64,000 nt of DNA from Bdellovibrionota bacterium (GCA_030584005.1 CP129486.1:1305556-1369555); one strand, 5' to 3'; positions 27,041-35,764 are shown, numbered from the stretch's first letter. Made by a program: numbers and translations. Notes: generated by a model not told the origin, from the sequence alone.

Positions 27041-27295
27041 TTATTCGTCGAGTTCAAACTCCGATTCAGCGTCCGGCTGAGGCACAAGGGTTCTGCTCTG
27101 TGTGCCACCGCCGAAGGCGTCCGCTAGGGCGAGGGTGGAATTGTCGATCTGATAGCTCAGTTCGGAAGCAAAGGCTTGTACTCCCGGAATTGCCACAACG
27201 CAGATAAAAAGAAGCGCGCAACAATATTCAACGAGCGCAGCACCCCGCTGCTTCCCGCTATAGCGCTGAACGGGTGAGGTTCGATTGTGCTGCAT
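27041..27295 (-). CDS. Flp/Tad-type pilin-like small protein
   Basis: 84 residues. After a basic start (QHNRTSPVQRYSGKQ) comes GAALVEYCCALLFICVVAIP, which matches the Flp pilin/TadE pattern G-x-x-x-V/L-E-Y followed by a hydrophobic helix, then a short helical tail and an acidic end (ESEFELDE). ATG 27295 has agggg about 8 bp upstream; upstream in-frame codons reach 27352. No tad/cpa assembly genes are in the window, so it may be an orphan pilin or pseudopilin exported by machinery elsewhere. The paired Cys after EY is unusual. Confidence 0.55.
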   Translation of the reverse strand: MQHNRTSPVQRYSGKQRGAALVEYCCALLFICVVAIPGVQAFASELSYQIDNSTLALADAFGGGTQSRTLVPQPDAESEFELDE

Positions 27296-27367
27296 AAAGG
27301 TACCCCTGCCACTCTCATTGCCTGTATACATATCTGCTCCAAAAATGCTCATGCTTCAGCTCAATGC

Positions 27368-28177
27368 TTAATTCGGGCCTTCCTCGGTGTGACTAAACGT
27401 AGTTACTACAACTCTGCCGCCTCCCTGCACCTCTTCCCCATTACGGGCCGGCCGTATATCGAGATCGTGCTTTGCAATGAAGGAGCGGATTCTCTTATGA
27501 AAAGCCTCGCTCGAGCGATTAATAAAAGCACGTAGGGCAGGGATGTCACTTACTCGTACGTTGTCATACTCGGTTCTCAGATGCGCATGCGGCGGCGATG
27601 GTGGTCCGCTCAGGTTCTCATCACACGCCTGAAGCATCGAGCCGATATCTCTCCCTAATAACTCAACTTTATCGCGCTCATTCGCCTTGGTAGGCATAGT
27701 CCTCCGGCTTAGCTTCAGTCCATGCGCGGTACGTACCGCGACTCCGCTCCGCTCCAATTCAAAGAGTACCGTACCAGGGCTCACATCATCGGTGACGGAC
27801 CTGACGAGTCTAGAAAACTCGCTATCATCCCCAGTGCATGAAAGTACCCTTGGCCTGCCCGATTTCCCACAGAAGCGGCGATCTTGCTCCCATTGCCCGA
27901 TAATTCGGGTCATCAGTGGCTCGGTGCTGCGCAACACCGTCTTCCCCGCACGGAATATCTTGGTGACATCCTTGCGATGCAATCCTGTCAGCACGCTAAT
28001 GCGGCTCACATTGACCTTGGTGCTTGTGCGCTCAATCTCCTCGACTGCTGCTTCCACAAATGCCACTTTTACTACATCAACTATTGACTGAAATGTGCAC
28101 TGAGATCGCATACATACCCGAAGCAACGGCTTCAATACCATGCGCAGCAGTAGAATCGTGTTCTCAGAAGTTCTCAT
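27368..28177 (-). CDS. DUF6502-like protein with helix-turn-helix-type N-terminus
   Basis: 269 residues matching the uncharacterised DUF6502 pattern: LLRVCMRSQCTFQSIVDVVK, VKVAFVEAAVEEIERTSTKV, NVSRISVLTGLHRKDVTKIF (looks like a winged or HTH segment), IIGQWEQDRRFCGKSGRPRV, and DDVSPGTVLFELERSGVAVR. The start at 28177 is supported by aggaag 6 bp upstream. The architecture suggests a DNA-binding regulator, but the function is not known for the family. The Flp-like pilin follows about 70 bp downstream on the same strand. Confidence 0.7.
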   Translation of the reverse strand: MRTSENTILLLRMVLKPLLRVCMRSQCTFQSIVDVVKVAFVEAAVEEIERTSTKVNVSRISVLTGLHRKDVTKIFRAGKTVLRSTEPLMTRIIGQWEQDRRFCGKSGRPRVLSCTGDDSEFSRLVRSVTDDVSPGTVLFELERSGVAVRTAHGLKLSRRTMPTKANERDKVELLGRDIGSMLQACDENLSGPPSPPHAHLRTEYDNVRVSDIPALRAFINRSSEAFHKRIRSFIAKHDLDIRPARNGEEVQGGGRVVVTTFSHTEEGPN

Positions 28178-28492
28178 ACTTCCTAGTCTACCATGAACTC
28201 ATATACGGGAAGAATTCCCATTTATGATTCCAGGCACAATGTGAGCTTTTGGTGTCTCTACGGCGATACTCTGCGAAATACCCTGATCTATCTGGCAAGG
28301 AAAGCACGAGGGATGCACTGACCAATTCGCTTATGGCGCCGCCTCGTGAACATTTGGGACGGTAGAGAGATGCGCATGGCAGAAATCTGGCCCGTTAAGA
28401 GATAGATTATGCAGGGGTGATTAAGACTTGGGTTTCCGGGGATTTGTGACAACAGTCACTTCTCGACCACTGTCTCTTCGCCACAAAGCACT
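28178..28492. other. Intergenic region, no gene
   Basis: About 315 bp between the DUF6502-like gene (transcribed away) and the hairpin that follows the dockerin-repeat gene. No ORF with family features and no clear promoter seen. Confidence 0.4.
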
Positions 28493-28525
28493 GTGGCGTG
28501 TGAGAGTACTCTTCTCACACGCCAC
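28493..28525 (-). terminator. Strong hairpin downstream of the dockerin-repeat gene
   Basis: A 13-bp perfect stem (GTGGCGTGTGAGA / TCTCACACGCCAC) with a 7-base loop, 31 bp after the minus-strand stop. It is followed on that strand by agtgctttg, a weak U-tract. Likely transcription terminator. Confidence 0.6.
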
Positions 28526-28555
28526 ACAGAGCTCACTCGATGATGTCGGCATCTC

Positions 28556-29359
28556 TTACGGATCGCACGATCCGAAATCTCCCAAAAGAATTCCTAGGTC
28601 TGCGCCGCCGATAAGTCCATCTTGGTTAAGATCCAAGGCGTTGTTGCCGCGACCATAAGCGCCTAAGAGGATGGCGAGGTCGGCAGCATCCACCATGGCA
28701 TCGCCGTTAAGATCTGCACAAAACGCGGTGCTTCCAATCTCGAAAACGGTGGAGAGGACCATCTGCTCGCCGGCAGGCATCTCTTTCTCAAAGGTCAATC
28801 CGAGCTTTTCGGTGATATTCTTGGCGGGAACGCTTGCCACCCCACCTCCGATTATCCCCTGATTCAAATAGATATTGTCGCTCATCCAAGCTGCGCCTTC
28901 GAGTGTCGTGCCAGGGACGACCTGATCGTCGACTTCAATGCTCACCTTGGCCGACTCCGGGGGGCCATCGAAACTGAAGTCAACCAGGTCAACAAAAGCG
29001 CCCAGCATTGGTTGTTGGAATGGTTCATCGTATATTTTTTCCACTTCGACCTGCACCTTTAGGTTCTTGTCGGAGAAGTTAGAGACTCCGTAGAGCAAGG
29101 ACATGTCCCCGAGCCCCTCAGGAGTGGGACCCTGCAGCAATTGCCCGTCTACATGCACGCCACCTGTTCCGATATTCTGACTGGCGCTGAATGAGTGACT
29201 AACGGAGTCTACTTCAACGATGACCGAAGTGGTGGTCATCGCCCCGGTCGCCAAATCGGTAGAAGTGATATCAATGCCCACGAACTGAGGGGATTGCGCG
29301 TGCGCCTGGGCGCTAAGAAAGAGCACACTCGCTGCTGCAACTAATCGAAGGATTTTCAT
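28556..29359 (-). CDS. Secreted protein with C-terminal dockerin type I repeats
   Basis: 267 residues with a signal peptide (ILRLVAAASVLFLSAQAHAQ). The body is a beta-rich domain of about 180 residues (SATGAMTTTSVIVEVDSVSH-like strands). The last about 55 residues carry two Ca2+-binding dockerin-type loops, DLNGDAMVDAADLAILLGAY and DLNQDGLIGGADLGILLGDF. Dockerins are best known from cellulosomes, but non-cellulosomal copies occur in Planctomycetes and other environmental bacteria as C-terminal domains of secreted proteins. No cohesin gene is in the window. It has its own downstream hairpin, so probably a monocistronic unit. Confidence 0.75.
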   Translation of the reverse strand: MKILRLVAAASVLFLSAQAHAQSPQFVGIDITSTDLATGAMTTTSVIVEVDSVSHSFSASQNIGTGGVHVDGQLLQGPTPEGLGDMSLLYGVSNFSDKNLKVQVEVEKIYDEPFQQPMLGAFVDLVDFSFDGPPESAKVSIEVDDQVVPGTTLEGAAWMSDNIYLNQGIIGGGVASVPAKNITEKLGLTFEKEMPAGEQMVLSTVFEIGSTAFCADLNGDAMVDAADLAILLGAYGRGNNALDLNQDGLIGGADLGILLGDFGSCDP

Positions 29360-29494
29360 ATATAGCTCTCTATTACTAGGACGTTACGTTCGTAGGTGCT
29401 GGTACCACTACCAGGCATCCTTGTGGGACCGGCCTGAACTTGGTGTTCAACGCAGCGCCCTCACACACTGCCATTGCAATGAGAGTGCCAGAAA

Positions 29495-29509
29495 TGGGAA
29501 AGTTTCCCA
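29495..29509. promoter_or_regulatory. Palindrome upstream of the dockerin-repeat gene
   Basis: tgggaaagtttccca is a 7-bp perfect inverted repeat with a single central base, in the 280-bp gap between the dockerin-repeat gene and the DUF2231-like gene. A second palindrome, CTGGTA/TACCAG, lies near 29399. Either could be an operator; no regulator can be assigned. Confidence 0.3.
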
Positions 29510-29640
29510 GTGATACTGGTACTCAAAATATGTACGACTGGTCTATAGGGATCTTGCGTAGTTGCTCTGGCTGCTTTTCCCGGGATCGCCGCGACGCAGG
29601 GACGACCAAGTTGCAATAGAGCAGCAGTTAAGGCGCCAAC

Positions 29641-30108
29641 CTAGTCCTGAGTCTTCTGCGAGTTGGAGCTATTTGTGATCTCCGGATGGCGAATCTGCCC
29701 CCCTTTGTTGGCTACGAGTGCCAGGTCGATGCTTGAGGCGATGGCGAGTACACTAAGCACCGGAATAAGCACCTTTCTTGAACGCTGCGCTAACGAGGGA
29801 GCAAGAAGGTAAAAGCTTGAAAGTACTCCTAATGACACCGTCAACCATAGCGCAACTTCAGCGGCTTCCTCATGTTGCTCGATCGCTCGCTCTGAGACCC
29901 CGCGCAGATGTTCCACCATCTCCTCCGCGCCCTCACCGACAAGGAACGCAGGTACTGCTACGACTGCGGCAAGGGCGAAAAGGCTCGTGGCCGTTCGCTG
30001 CATTGCGGCACTTTGCCGCCAAACACCATATAAATAGATAAGCGTGGCAATAGGGACGAGCACGACGGGTATATGCACCAACATGAGGTGTAGGTGTGCG
30101 GTATTCAT
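29641..30108 (-). CDS. DUF2231-like integral membrane protein
   Basis: 155 residues from ATG 30108, with aggag 6 bp upstream. Four hydrophobic helices: LMLVHIPVVLVPIATLIYLY, ATSLFALAAVVAVPAFLVGE, VALWLTVSLGVLSSFYLLAP and VLIPVLSVLAIASSIDLALV. The histidine-containing first helix (HLHLMLVHIPV) and His pair (EQHEEAAEVAL) recall DUF2231 proteins, which may bind haem or metal. The gene is divergent from the LuxR-type regulator, sharing an intergenic region of about 140 bp, which suggests regulation of one by the other. Confidence 0.6.
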   Translation of the reverse strand: MNTAHLHLMLVHIPVVLVPIATLIYLYGVWRQSAAMQRTATSLFALAAVVAVPAFLVGEGAEEMVEHLRGVSERAIEQHEEAAEVALWLTVSLGVLSSFYLLAPSLAQRSRKVLIPVLSVLAIASSIDLALVANKGGQIRHPEITNSSNSQKTQD

Positions 30109-30249
30109 AGGGATGCTCCTGTACTCAAGAATGTAGCCAAGAGGTAGCATAGGCATTGTGTCCACCTTCTGATATCGAGCAGGTGTATGACCGCCTCATA
30201 TGGGTAATGTTGTGAACGGGTTGGCGATAGCAAATCGGACAAAAGTACT

Positions 30250-30756
30250 ATGAGTATTGAACGTCTGTCAGGAGCAGCGCTCTTAGTCGTGGGGGTGCTG
30301 TTGGCCGTGGATGTACGGGATGACCTTCTTCACGGATCCGACTTCCTGCATGTCGCCGCTGAGGTCATGGCTTTCACCATATGCGCCGTAGTGCTCGGCT
30401 GGCAGGTGGTGGGGGTGGTACGGCGATGGCGTTCGGACGCTGTGGCGATGGAAGGGCGGGTCAAGCATCTCGAAATAGAGCGGGATGCGTGGCGCACCAA
30501 GAGCAAGGAACTCCTCGCCGGGCTTGGGAGTGCTGTTGATGCCCAGTTTCGACAGTGGGGGCTCAGTGCAGCTGAAAAGGAAGTTGGCCTCCTCATCCTC
30601 AAAGGGCTCTCGCACAAGGAGATCGCAACGCTGCGCCAGTCGAGCGAGAGGACAGTACGCCAACAAGCCGCGTCGATCTATGCCAAGTCGGGGCTTGAGG
30701 GTAAAGCCGGCCTCGCGGCATTCTTTCTGGAAGATCTATTTCTCCCTAACGGCTAA
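30250..30756 (+). CDS. Membrane-tethered LuxR-type HTH protein
   Basis: 168 residues. Two hydrophobic helices at the N-terminus (GAALLVVGVLLAVDV and VAAEVMAFTICAVVLGWQVV), a helical, charged linker (KHLEIERDAWRTKSKELLAG), then a LuxR/GerE-type helix-turn-helix (LSAAEKEVGLLILKGLSHKE, IATLRQSSERTVRQQAASIY). The recognition helix is preceded by the conserved KEIA. Small membrane-tethered HTH proteins of this type occur in several lineages, where the membrane part may sense envelope state. Divergent orientation to the DUF2231-like gene makes that gene the obvious target. Confidence 0.75.
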   Translation: MSIERLSGAALLVVGVLLAVDVRDDLLHGSDFLHVAAEVMAFTICAVVLGWQVVGVVRRWRSDAVAMEGRVKHLEIERDAWRTKSKELLAGLGSAVDAQFRQWGLSAAEKEVGLLILKGLSHKEIATLRQSSERTVRQQAASIYAKSGLEGKAGLAAFFLEDLFLPNG

Positions 30757-30919
30757 CCAGCGCATTGCACGAACCAGTCCCCGCTGTGGGGAAAGGTGTG
30801 CGCCTTCATACAATCAGCGGGCTAGATCGATTCCAAAAGCAATGAGTTTTGCCGGCCTTGACCTCCCCCGACAAAGGTCCAATGGTTGCCGTTGTGATGT
30901 ACGGCGCTCCAACGGATCC

Positions 30920-31168
30920 TTACAGGTAGCCCCATTCCCGCACCTCCGGAACTTGGTACGGCCACTCATGGTTTTCGTATTTGATGCGGGGACGTTCAAC
31001 CACCGGTCGATTCGGCTTGCTCGGTTCGTGGGAACTGTCTTCCATAGGTGTGCCGCGTTCCCCAACTCCGATGCGGCTTTGAGCTGTTGGATTCGCTCTA
31101 CCGCGCATCCATGAAGCAATTGAGTAACGACCCCTCGTCAGAATAGACCTCTGATCCAAATAGTCCAT
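30920..31168 (-). CDS. Small hypothetical protein with strong ribosome-binding site
   Basis: 82 residues. ATG 31168 has aggagggg about 6 bp upstream, the strongest evidence. The protein is polar and basic (RSILTRGRYSIASWMRGRAN), and the C-terminus is rich in Pro, Glu and Trp (YENHEWPYQVPEVREWGYL). No signal, helix or family recognised. An in-frame start at 31249 exists without a good ribosome-binding site. Confidence 0.45.
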   Translation of the reverse strand: MDYLDQRSILTRGRYSIASWMRGRANPTAQSRIGVGERGTPMEDSSHEPSKPNRPVVERPRIKYENHEWPYQVPEVREWGYL

Positions 31169-31403
31169 GATATGCCCCTCCTGTGTTCCCCCGCGCGGTG
31201 CCATGCTCGGAGTGCGCTCAGGCCGCTTTCCGTCCTGAAGGCCCAGCATAGCCCCGTTGACTCATCTCTCTGCCCAATAAAAATTAATGTACCACGAAAG
31301 CGCCGATAGCTGAGCGAATTCTAGCTAGCGCCATGTTGATTTTTGTTGAGCGGACCGTGTGGCCCCCTTGTTTCATTGAGCAGAACCTGAGAACCTCGCG
31401 GGC

Positions 31404-32402
31404 ATGCGAGTATCCACCAAAAATACCGGTAAGGCAGTCAAAACACTCTTTGGACTGCTGATCCTTGCGGCACTGATCTATGTCGTGGATGTGCAGTCCC
31501 TGTGGGAAGCCCTGAAGGAGCTCACCTGGCAGTCCGTGGCCGTGCTCATGCTTCTTTCCATCCCCCTTATCTTGGTGAGTGCGCTTAAGTGGCGTTGTTT
31601 CATCGAATCGTTTGGCGTCAAGGTTCGATTCGTCCGGCTCTTCAACCTCTATGTGGTTGGATATTTCGTGAATATCTTCGTGCCCTCCTATGTGGGCGGT
31701 GATTTTGTGCGCAGCTGGTATGTGGGTAAGCGAATCGGACAGCATGAGGCCTTTGCCTCTACGATCTTAGAGCGTTACACGGGGCTTGTCGCGATGCTGC
31801 TCTTGGCGTTCTGCTTTATGTGGTTCGTCGAAGGGGTAGGGTTGTTGATGCAGTTAGCGGTTCTCGCCCTGTGCGCCGGTTTGGCCGTCATAACGGTGAT
31901 TGCGCTCTCTCCGGCAATCTTGCAAAAGGTCGAGCGGTTCAAGGCGCTCGCCAAGGTGATCCCCCATCTAAGAAAGGTGCAGACGGGGCTGCGGCTTGCC
32001 CATGGAAATAAGCCGCTGCTTGCCAAAGCCCTATTCCTGTCCCTGTGTTTCCATACCCTAACGGTCGTAAATACGATGGTGGCAGGGATCGCAGTCGGCT
32101 GGGTGGATCCGCCATTCTGGGGACTTTTTGTAGTGCTGCCCTTTGTGCTGTTGATCGGGGCGCTGCCTGTAGCCCCATCTGGTTTGGGAATTCAAGAAGG
32201 TGCTTTTTTTGTGTTCCTGACCGCTTTGGGCGCGACCCCCGCTGAGGCTCTCGGAGTGGGTATCGTGCTGCGTGCAAAGAGCTACGTGCTGGCACTTATT
32301 GGCGGGCTTGTATGGCTGTATGAGAAACGGGTGGCCGCTTTGGAGGCTGCTCCATCCAGCTCGGGCAATCACTCTGGACCTGCTATCGGCCTACGATCTT
32401 GA
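31404..32402 (+). CDS. Lysylphosphatidylglycerol synthetase-TM/UPF0104 family membrane protein
   Basis: 332 residues with about eight hydrophobic helices. Characteristic blocks: LLSIPLILVSALKWRCFIES, then VGYFVNIFVPSYVGGDFVRS (the conserved N-x-x-x-P-x-x-x-G-G-D), and LPVAPSGLGIQEGAFFVFL near the end. The family (AglD2/YbhN/MprF-TM) comprises flippase-like proteins acting on lipid-linked substrates in the inner membrane. Its 3' end overlaps the convergent Cys-rich gene by about 20 bp. Confidence 0.85.
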   Translation: MRVSTKNTGKAVKTLFGLLILAALIYVVDVQSLWEALKELTWQSVAVLMLLSIPLILVSALKWRCFIESFGVKVRFVRLFNLYVVGYFVNIFVPSYVGGDFVRSWYVGKRIGQHEAFASTILERYTGLVAMLLLAFCFMWFVEGVGLLMQLAVLALCAGLAVITVIALSPAILQKVERFKALAKVIPHLRKVQTGLRLAHGNKPLLAKALFLSLCFHTLTVVNTMVAGIAVGWVDPPFWGLFVVLPFVLLIGALPVAPSGLGIQEGAFFVFLTALGATPAEALGVGIVLRAKSYVLALIGGLVWLYEKRVAALEAAPSSSGNHSGPAIGLRS

Positions 32403-32697
32403 TCGGGGGCGTCGTCCCATCACCACAACAGTGATAACGAATCGGCGGGATTTCGCAGATCTGCTCGGCCACCTTGTCATGACGTTGCGCGTTATGAGCC
32501 TGCCAAAAGAGCGACTCTTCGACCTGACCATTGCATCCGCGACAGGTGAAGCTGTCCCAATTGACCGCTGCAGCTATGGAAAGACAGGTCTGATAATTTG
32601 GACACTCGTATCGTCGCCGGGGAGGTTGTGTGGGGGAACCAGGCACCCCAGCTTCTTCGGACTTGATGACCTGGAACGGCCCAGGTTTACCCAACAT
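32383..32697 (-). CDS. Small cysteine-rich zinc-ribbon-like protein
   Basis: 104 residues. The core YECPNYQTCLSIAAAVNWDS FTCRGC has four cysteines spaced like a zinc site (C-x5-C and C-x2-C). Comparable CxxYxxCL...W.SFxCxxC proteins occur in deltaproteobacterial genomes and are uncharacterised. The rest (EESLFWQAHNAQRHDKVAEQ) is helical. The reading frame is more protein-like than overlapping frames. The stop lies within the 3' end of the membrane protein gene (tail-to-tail overlap). Confidence 0.5.
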   Translation of the reverse strand: MLGKPGPFQVIKSEEAGVPGSPTQPPRRRYECPNYQTCLSIAAAVNWDSFTCRGCNGQVEESLFWQAHNAQRHDKVAEQICEIPPIRYHCCGDGTTPPIKIVGR

Positions 32698-33042
32698 GCT
32701 CCACCCTATACTCTCATCAAAATTCTGCGGAAATTGTTGGCAGCGATTTGGAAAGACCCTATGTGCGACCGCAGTGCGCGTTCACCTTCTGGAAAAATTA
32801 CATAATCTCGGGAATTGATCAAATATACGCTACAGATCGCAACACCGCATTCGCTCATTCTATTTCTTAGTCAAGTCCGGGCCCAGCGCTTTCATGACAT
32901 TCTCTTGTTCTGGCGTTCCATTGCACCTGTTTCGCATCCCCCTGGGTCGCTGGAGTAGCGTTGACTGTAGAAGATATGTCACTATTCTGGTGCTGATTGA
33001 CATTGCCCCTGCTCGTGCGGGTACGAAGGTCGTACCAGCCGT
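32698..33042. other. Intergenic region with doubtful minus-strand coding
   Basis: No intact gene identified. On the minus strand, one frame reads NVNQHQNSDISSTVNATPAT and the next frame ends EQENVMKALGPDLTKK at 32862. The two could be a small protein broken by an indel, but no family is recognised. Confidence 0.3.
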
Positions 33043-33771
33043 ATGAGCGACATTTGCAGAACGGTTCGAGCTATTATGAGCGCGCACACGGAACTTCGAG
33101 TAGTGAAGGATCAGGGGAAGGGGCGTCCGTTCGTGCTGCTCCATGAGTCCGGGAGCTATGCAGAATGGGTTGAATTGCTCCTTGAGGCCCTCGTCAAACG
33201 CACCCGTGTCCTGCGAGTGGAGTGCCCGCGCATCAATGATCAGAATTGGCGCGTGGTATCAAGAGCGCTCATGGAGTTGAGCGCAGGCCAGGGGCTCAAG
33301 CAGTGCTCCTTTGTTTCCTTCGGTGCTGCCGGAATCCTGTTGCAGGATCTCGGACTGACTGATGTAAAGCAGGTGCGGACGGCGGTATTCATCGATGCAT
33401 CCACTCGCCCGCATCCTACGCGATTCCAACGGCTGATTGATCGACTCGAAGAGATCATGCCCCTTGGCTTGCCGCTGCGTCTTCGCACGGAAGGGTTCGA
33501 CGGCAGGGCTTTTTTGCACCGTATCCGCTGCCCAGCCCTAGTGGTAACAGGGCCAGCCAGCTCTGAGTTCCATTTGCATCAGGCGGAGCTCATGGCACGC
33601 CACCTACCGACCGCATGGCGGGTGCATCTTGAATCATCCTCGGCCGAATTGCTGTGTAATCTTGTGTGCGAGTTTCAAGATGTTCCGGCGAAATGCCCGC
33701 AAAAGAATGGGCGAGTTACTGCTTCGCCGCTGTCGGCTCCGGTTGCGGCTCCTCACTCCCCTCCGACATAA
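33043..33771 (+). CDS. Alpha/beta-hydrolase-like protein
   Basis: 242 residues. The start RPFVLLHESGSYAEWVELLL is the oxyanion/His-Gly strand of the fold. SFVSFGAAGILLQDLGL sits where the nucleophile elbow GxSxG should be, with Ser and the second Gly present but the first Gly replaced by Phe-Val. VRTAVFIDAST and RIRCPALVVTGPASSEFHLH correspond to the acid-bearing strand region. A clear catalytic His at the end is uncertain. It may be a non-enzymatic family member. ATG 33043 or 33076 are possible. Its last 56 bp overlap the convergent patatin gene. Confidence 0.55.
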   Translation: MSDICRTVRAIMSAHTELRVVKDQGKGRPFVLLHESGSYAEWVELLLEALVKRTRVLRVECPRINDQNWRVVSRALMELSAGQGLKQCSFVSFGAAGILLQDLGLTDVKQVRTAVFIDASTRPHPTRFQRLIDRLEEIMPLGLPLRLRTEGFDGRAFLHRIRCPALVVTGPASSEFHLHQAELMARHLPTAWRVHLESSSAELLCNLVCEFQDVPAKCPQKNGRVTASPLSAPVAAPHSPPT

Positions 33772-35044
33772 AGGGAAGCTCGCGGCGGTTTCTCAGCAGA
33801 GTGGTGGTCTCATAGAAGCCCTGCTCGATGATCCCGGTGAGGTAATCCTGATCGAGAGCAACATAGGACATGACTTCATAGGCGACCACTTCACCGAATT
33901 TCTTTTTTAGCAGCTGAAAGATAGGCCAAGTAGGACCCACCGCAGTAATGAACTTGGAGTGCGATCCATGCACAGCTTCTCGCAAGATCGTTCCAAGGGG
34001 TTTCTTGCATCGGACGACCAGCGTTTCGGGGGGTCGCACGCAAAAGGTGTCGTGACCGGCCGGCACTTCCCATGTCGGACGGGTATCATGGGCCTCGCCA
34101 AAGCGATCGAGCCACCAGTCACGGCCCGAAATATCGATGACGATAATCCTATGTGCCCCCATGCGGGCAGCCGGATCCACAGGCACATTCTGTGAAATGC
34201 CTCCGTCGACGAGACGGACCTTGCCCACGGACGTATCGAGCTCGACAGGAGGGAGCACCGATGGTAGCGCGGCAGATGCAAACCCATGTTTGGCGGTAAG
34301 CTCCTCGACGTAGCAGAGCTCAAAAGAGGCTCCTCGGAGGACATCCTGCTGTACCTGTTTGTGGGTACTCACGAAGAGCATTGGCTTGCGTTCTATCCCT
34401 TCTATCGTCGTCATTACTCCCACCGATTTAAGGTGAGGAGCCCTTTTGTCGGGGCTTAAGCCGCCGTGAGATGCGATTGCTTCATCCACCTGTGCCATCA
34501 GCGGAGCAGGATTGAAGATCGAATCCTGGGTGGCATGAGGGCCCGGCGCCAGGTACTGCATCAGTGCCACGCGAATGGCGCGGAGAAAGGCGCGCGAAGG
34601 GGAGTTCGCAAAGGTGTTGCGATACGTTCTCGTGCGCCAGAGCTGGTCCAGGAGCTCGATCGAGTGCTCCAATCCCTTGTTAAGGCAGGCGGCGAACACA
34701 AGGCCGTTAATCGCACCGATACTGCTTCCTAAGATGACGCTGATCTGCTCAGGGTCCCTGGCAAGAAATGGCGCGAGAGCCCGTAGAGCCCCTACCTGAT
34801 ACGCAGCACGTGCGCCGCCGCCAGAGAGCACTATGCCGATATCTCCCTGTTCGGTAAGTAATGACCGCCGAAATGGTATAGAGGATATGTTTCCCGGACG
34901 CGGACGTCTTTTCACACACAACCTTGTCGAGTGCGCCTCACGGAGTGTGTCCGCTTTGGCGCTCTCTGATAACCCCCCGACTCCACAGGGAGTATCGGAA
35001 AAATCCGTAGTAATCTTTAGATGCTGTGTCCGGGTTCCCGGCAC
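33716..35044 (-). CDS. Patatin-like phospholipase
   Basis: Up to 442 residues. All patatin motifs are present: anion hole GIVLSGGGARAAYQVG (GGGxR), nucleophile GSSIGAINGL (GxSxG), and the catalytic Asp in LVDGGISQNVPVD. The following segments (VIDISGRDWWLDRFGEA) are typical of RssA/YchK-like bacterial patatins. The enzyme would hydrolyse phospholipids or acylglycerols at the membrane. The GTG start at 35044 leaves about 70 residues before the motif; a nearer start such as the GTG in VKRRPRPGNI is possible. It is convergent with and overlaps the hydrolase-like gene. Confidence 0.87.
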   Translation of the reverse strand: MPGTRTQHLKITTDFSDTPCGVGGLSESAKADTLREAHSTRLCVKRRPRPGNISSIPFRRSLLTEQGDIGIVLSGGGARAAYQVGALRALAPFLARDPEQISVILGSSIGAINGLVFAACLNKGLEHSIELLDQLWRTRTYRNTFANSPSRAFLRAIRVALMQYLAPGPHATQDSIFNPAPLMAQVDEAIASHGGLSPDKRAPHLKSVGVMTTIEGIERKPMLFVSTHKQVQQDVLRGASFELCYVEELTAKHGFASAALPSVLPPVELDTSVGKVRLVDGGISQNVPVDPAARMGAHRIIVIDISGRDWWLDRFGEAHDTRPTWEVPAGHDTFCVRPPETLVVRCKKPLGTILREAVHGSHSKFITAVGPTWPIFQLLKKKFGEVVAYEVMSYVALDQDYLTGIIEQGFYETTTLLRNRRELPFMSEGSEEPQPEPTAAKQ

Positions 35045-35329
35045 GGCACTCGAATTTCTATCAGTTTAGTGTAACAGGGCTGCATCTTTGGCACAGCTGT
35101 GCAATCGCTGCGCTCGGGTAGTACCAGCGACCATTTTTTGTCAGGGTCGGCTGCGTCGTGCAATCGCCCTAACCTGTTGAATCAAGTGGACAGCGCACCC
35201 CCCGCAGGGGCTCTCGGAACAGCTCTTGCTGATACCGTAGAGCGGGGAGAGCACGCGCCAAGAGGGCGCTAGGGGCTATTCGTAGTCAGCAAGCGGGAAG
35301 CATCGACCAGAAGTGGGAATAAAGCAGCG

Positions 35330-35764
35330 ATGCGGCAACGCGGATTCACCATGTTCGAACTTGTGGCAGTGGTTGGCGTAATGACGCTTTTGTTGTTGAT
35401 TGCCGTGAGCAATCTGAAAGAGCTCAACCGTCCGCTGCTTAATGGCACTGCACATGTAACGAGTTATCTCAAACAGGTGCGAGCCAAGGCGCTCACAGCC
35501 ACCTCCGCATACGAGATCTACCCGCTCAGCCCCACGGAATTGCGAGCCCGATTCGCCAATAGCTGTAACGCGACGGAGTTCACCGATGACCCGCTGTTAA
35601 CCCTCACCATGCCTGACGGAGCGGTAATCGTAGAGTCAGAGTGGACGGTATGCTTCAACTCAAGAGGGTTGGCTTCAGATAATGTGACCATCAGTGTGCA
35701 AGATTTGGATTTACAGCAACGGCAGGTGGAGGTGCTGCTTGGCGGGTCGGTGAGGGTAATGTGA
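35330..35764 (+). CDS. GspH/FimT-type type IV pseudopilin
   Basis: 144 residues with a class III prepilin signal: RQRG|FTMFELVAVVGVMTLLLL, cleaved after Gly by PilD with Glu at +5. The globular part ends in the beta strands expected of FimT/GspH (VEVLLGGSVRVM). It begins the minor pilin operon and its stop overlaps the next start. It helps initiate or prime type IV pilus assembly, or DNA uptake, in known FimT proteins. Confidence 0.88.
   Translation: MRQRGFTMFELVAVVGVMTLLLLIAVSNLKELNRPLLNGTAHVTSYLKQVRAKALTATSAYEIYPLSPTELRARFANSCNATEFTDDPLLTLTMPDGAVIVESEWTVCFNSRGLASDNVTISVQDLDLQQRQVEVLLGGSVRVM

Noticed and set aside
35080..35110. Sigma-54-like -24/-12 promoter upstream of the minor pilin operon
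   Set aside because: GG and GC elements are present but the spacing is 9 instead of 10 bases, and the site is about 240 bp from the first gene.
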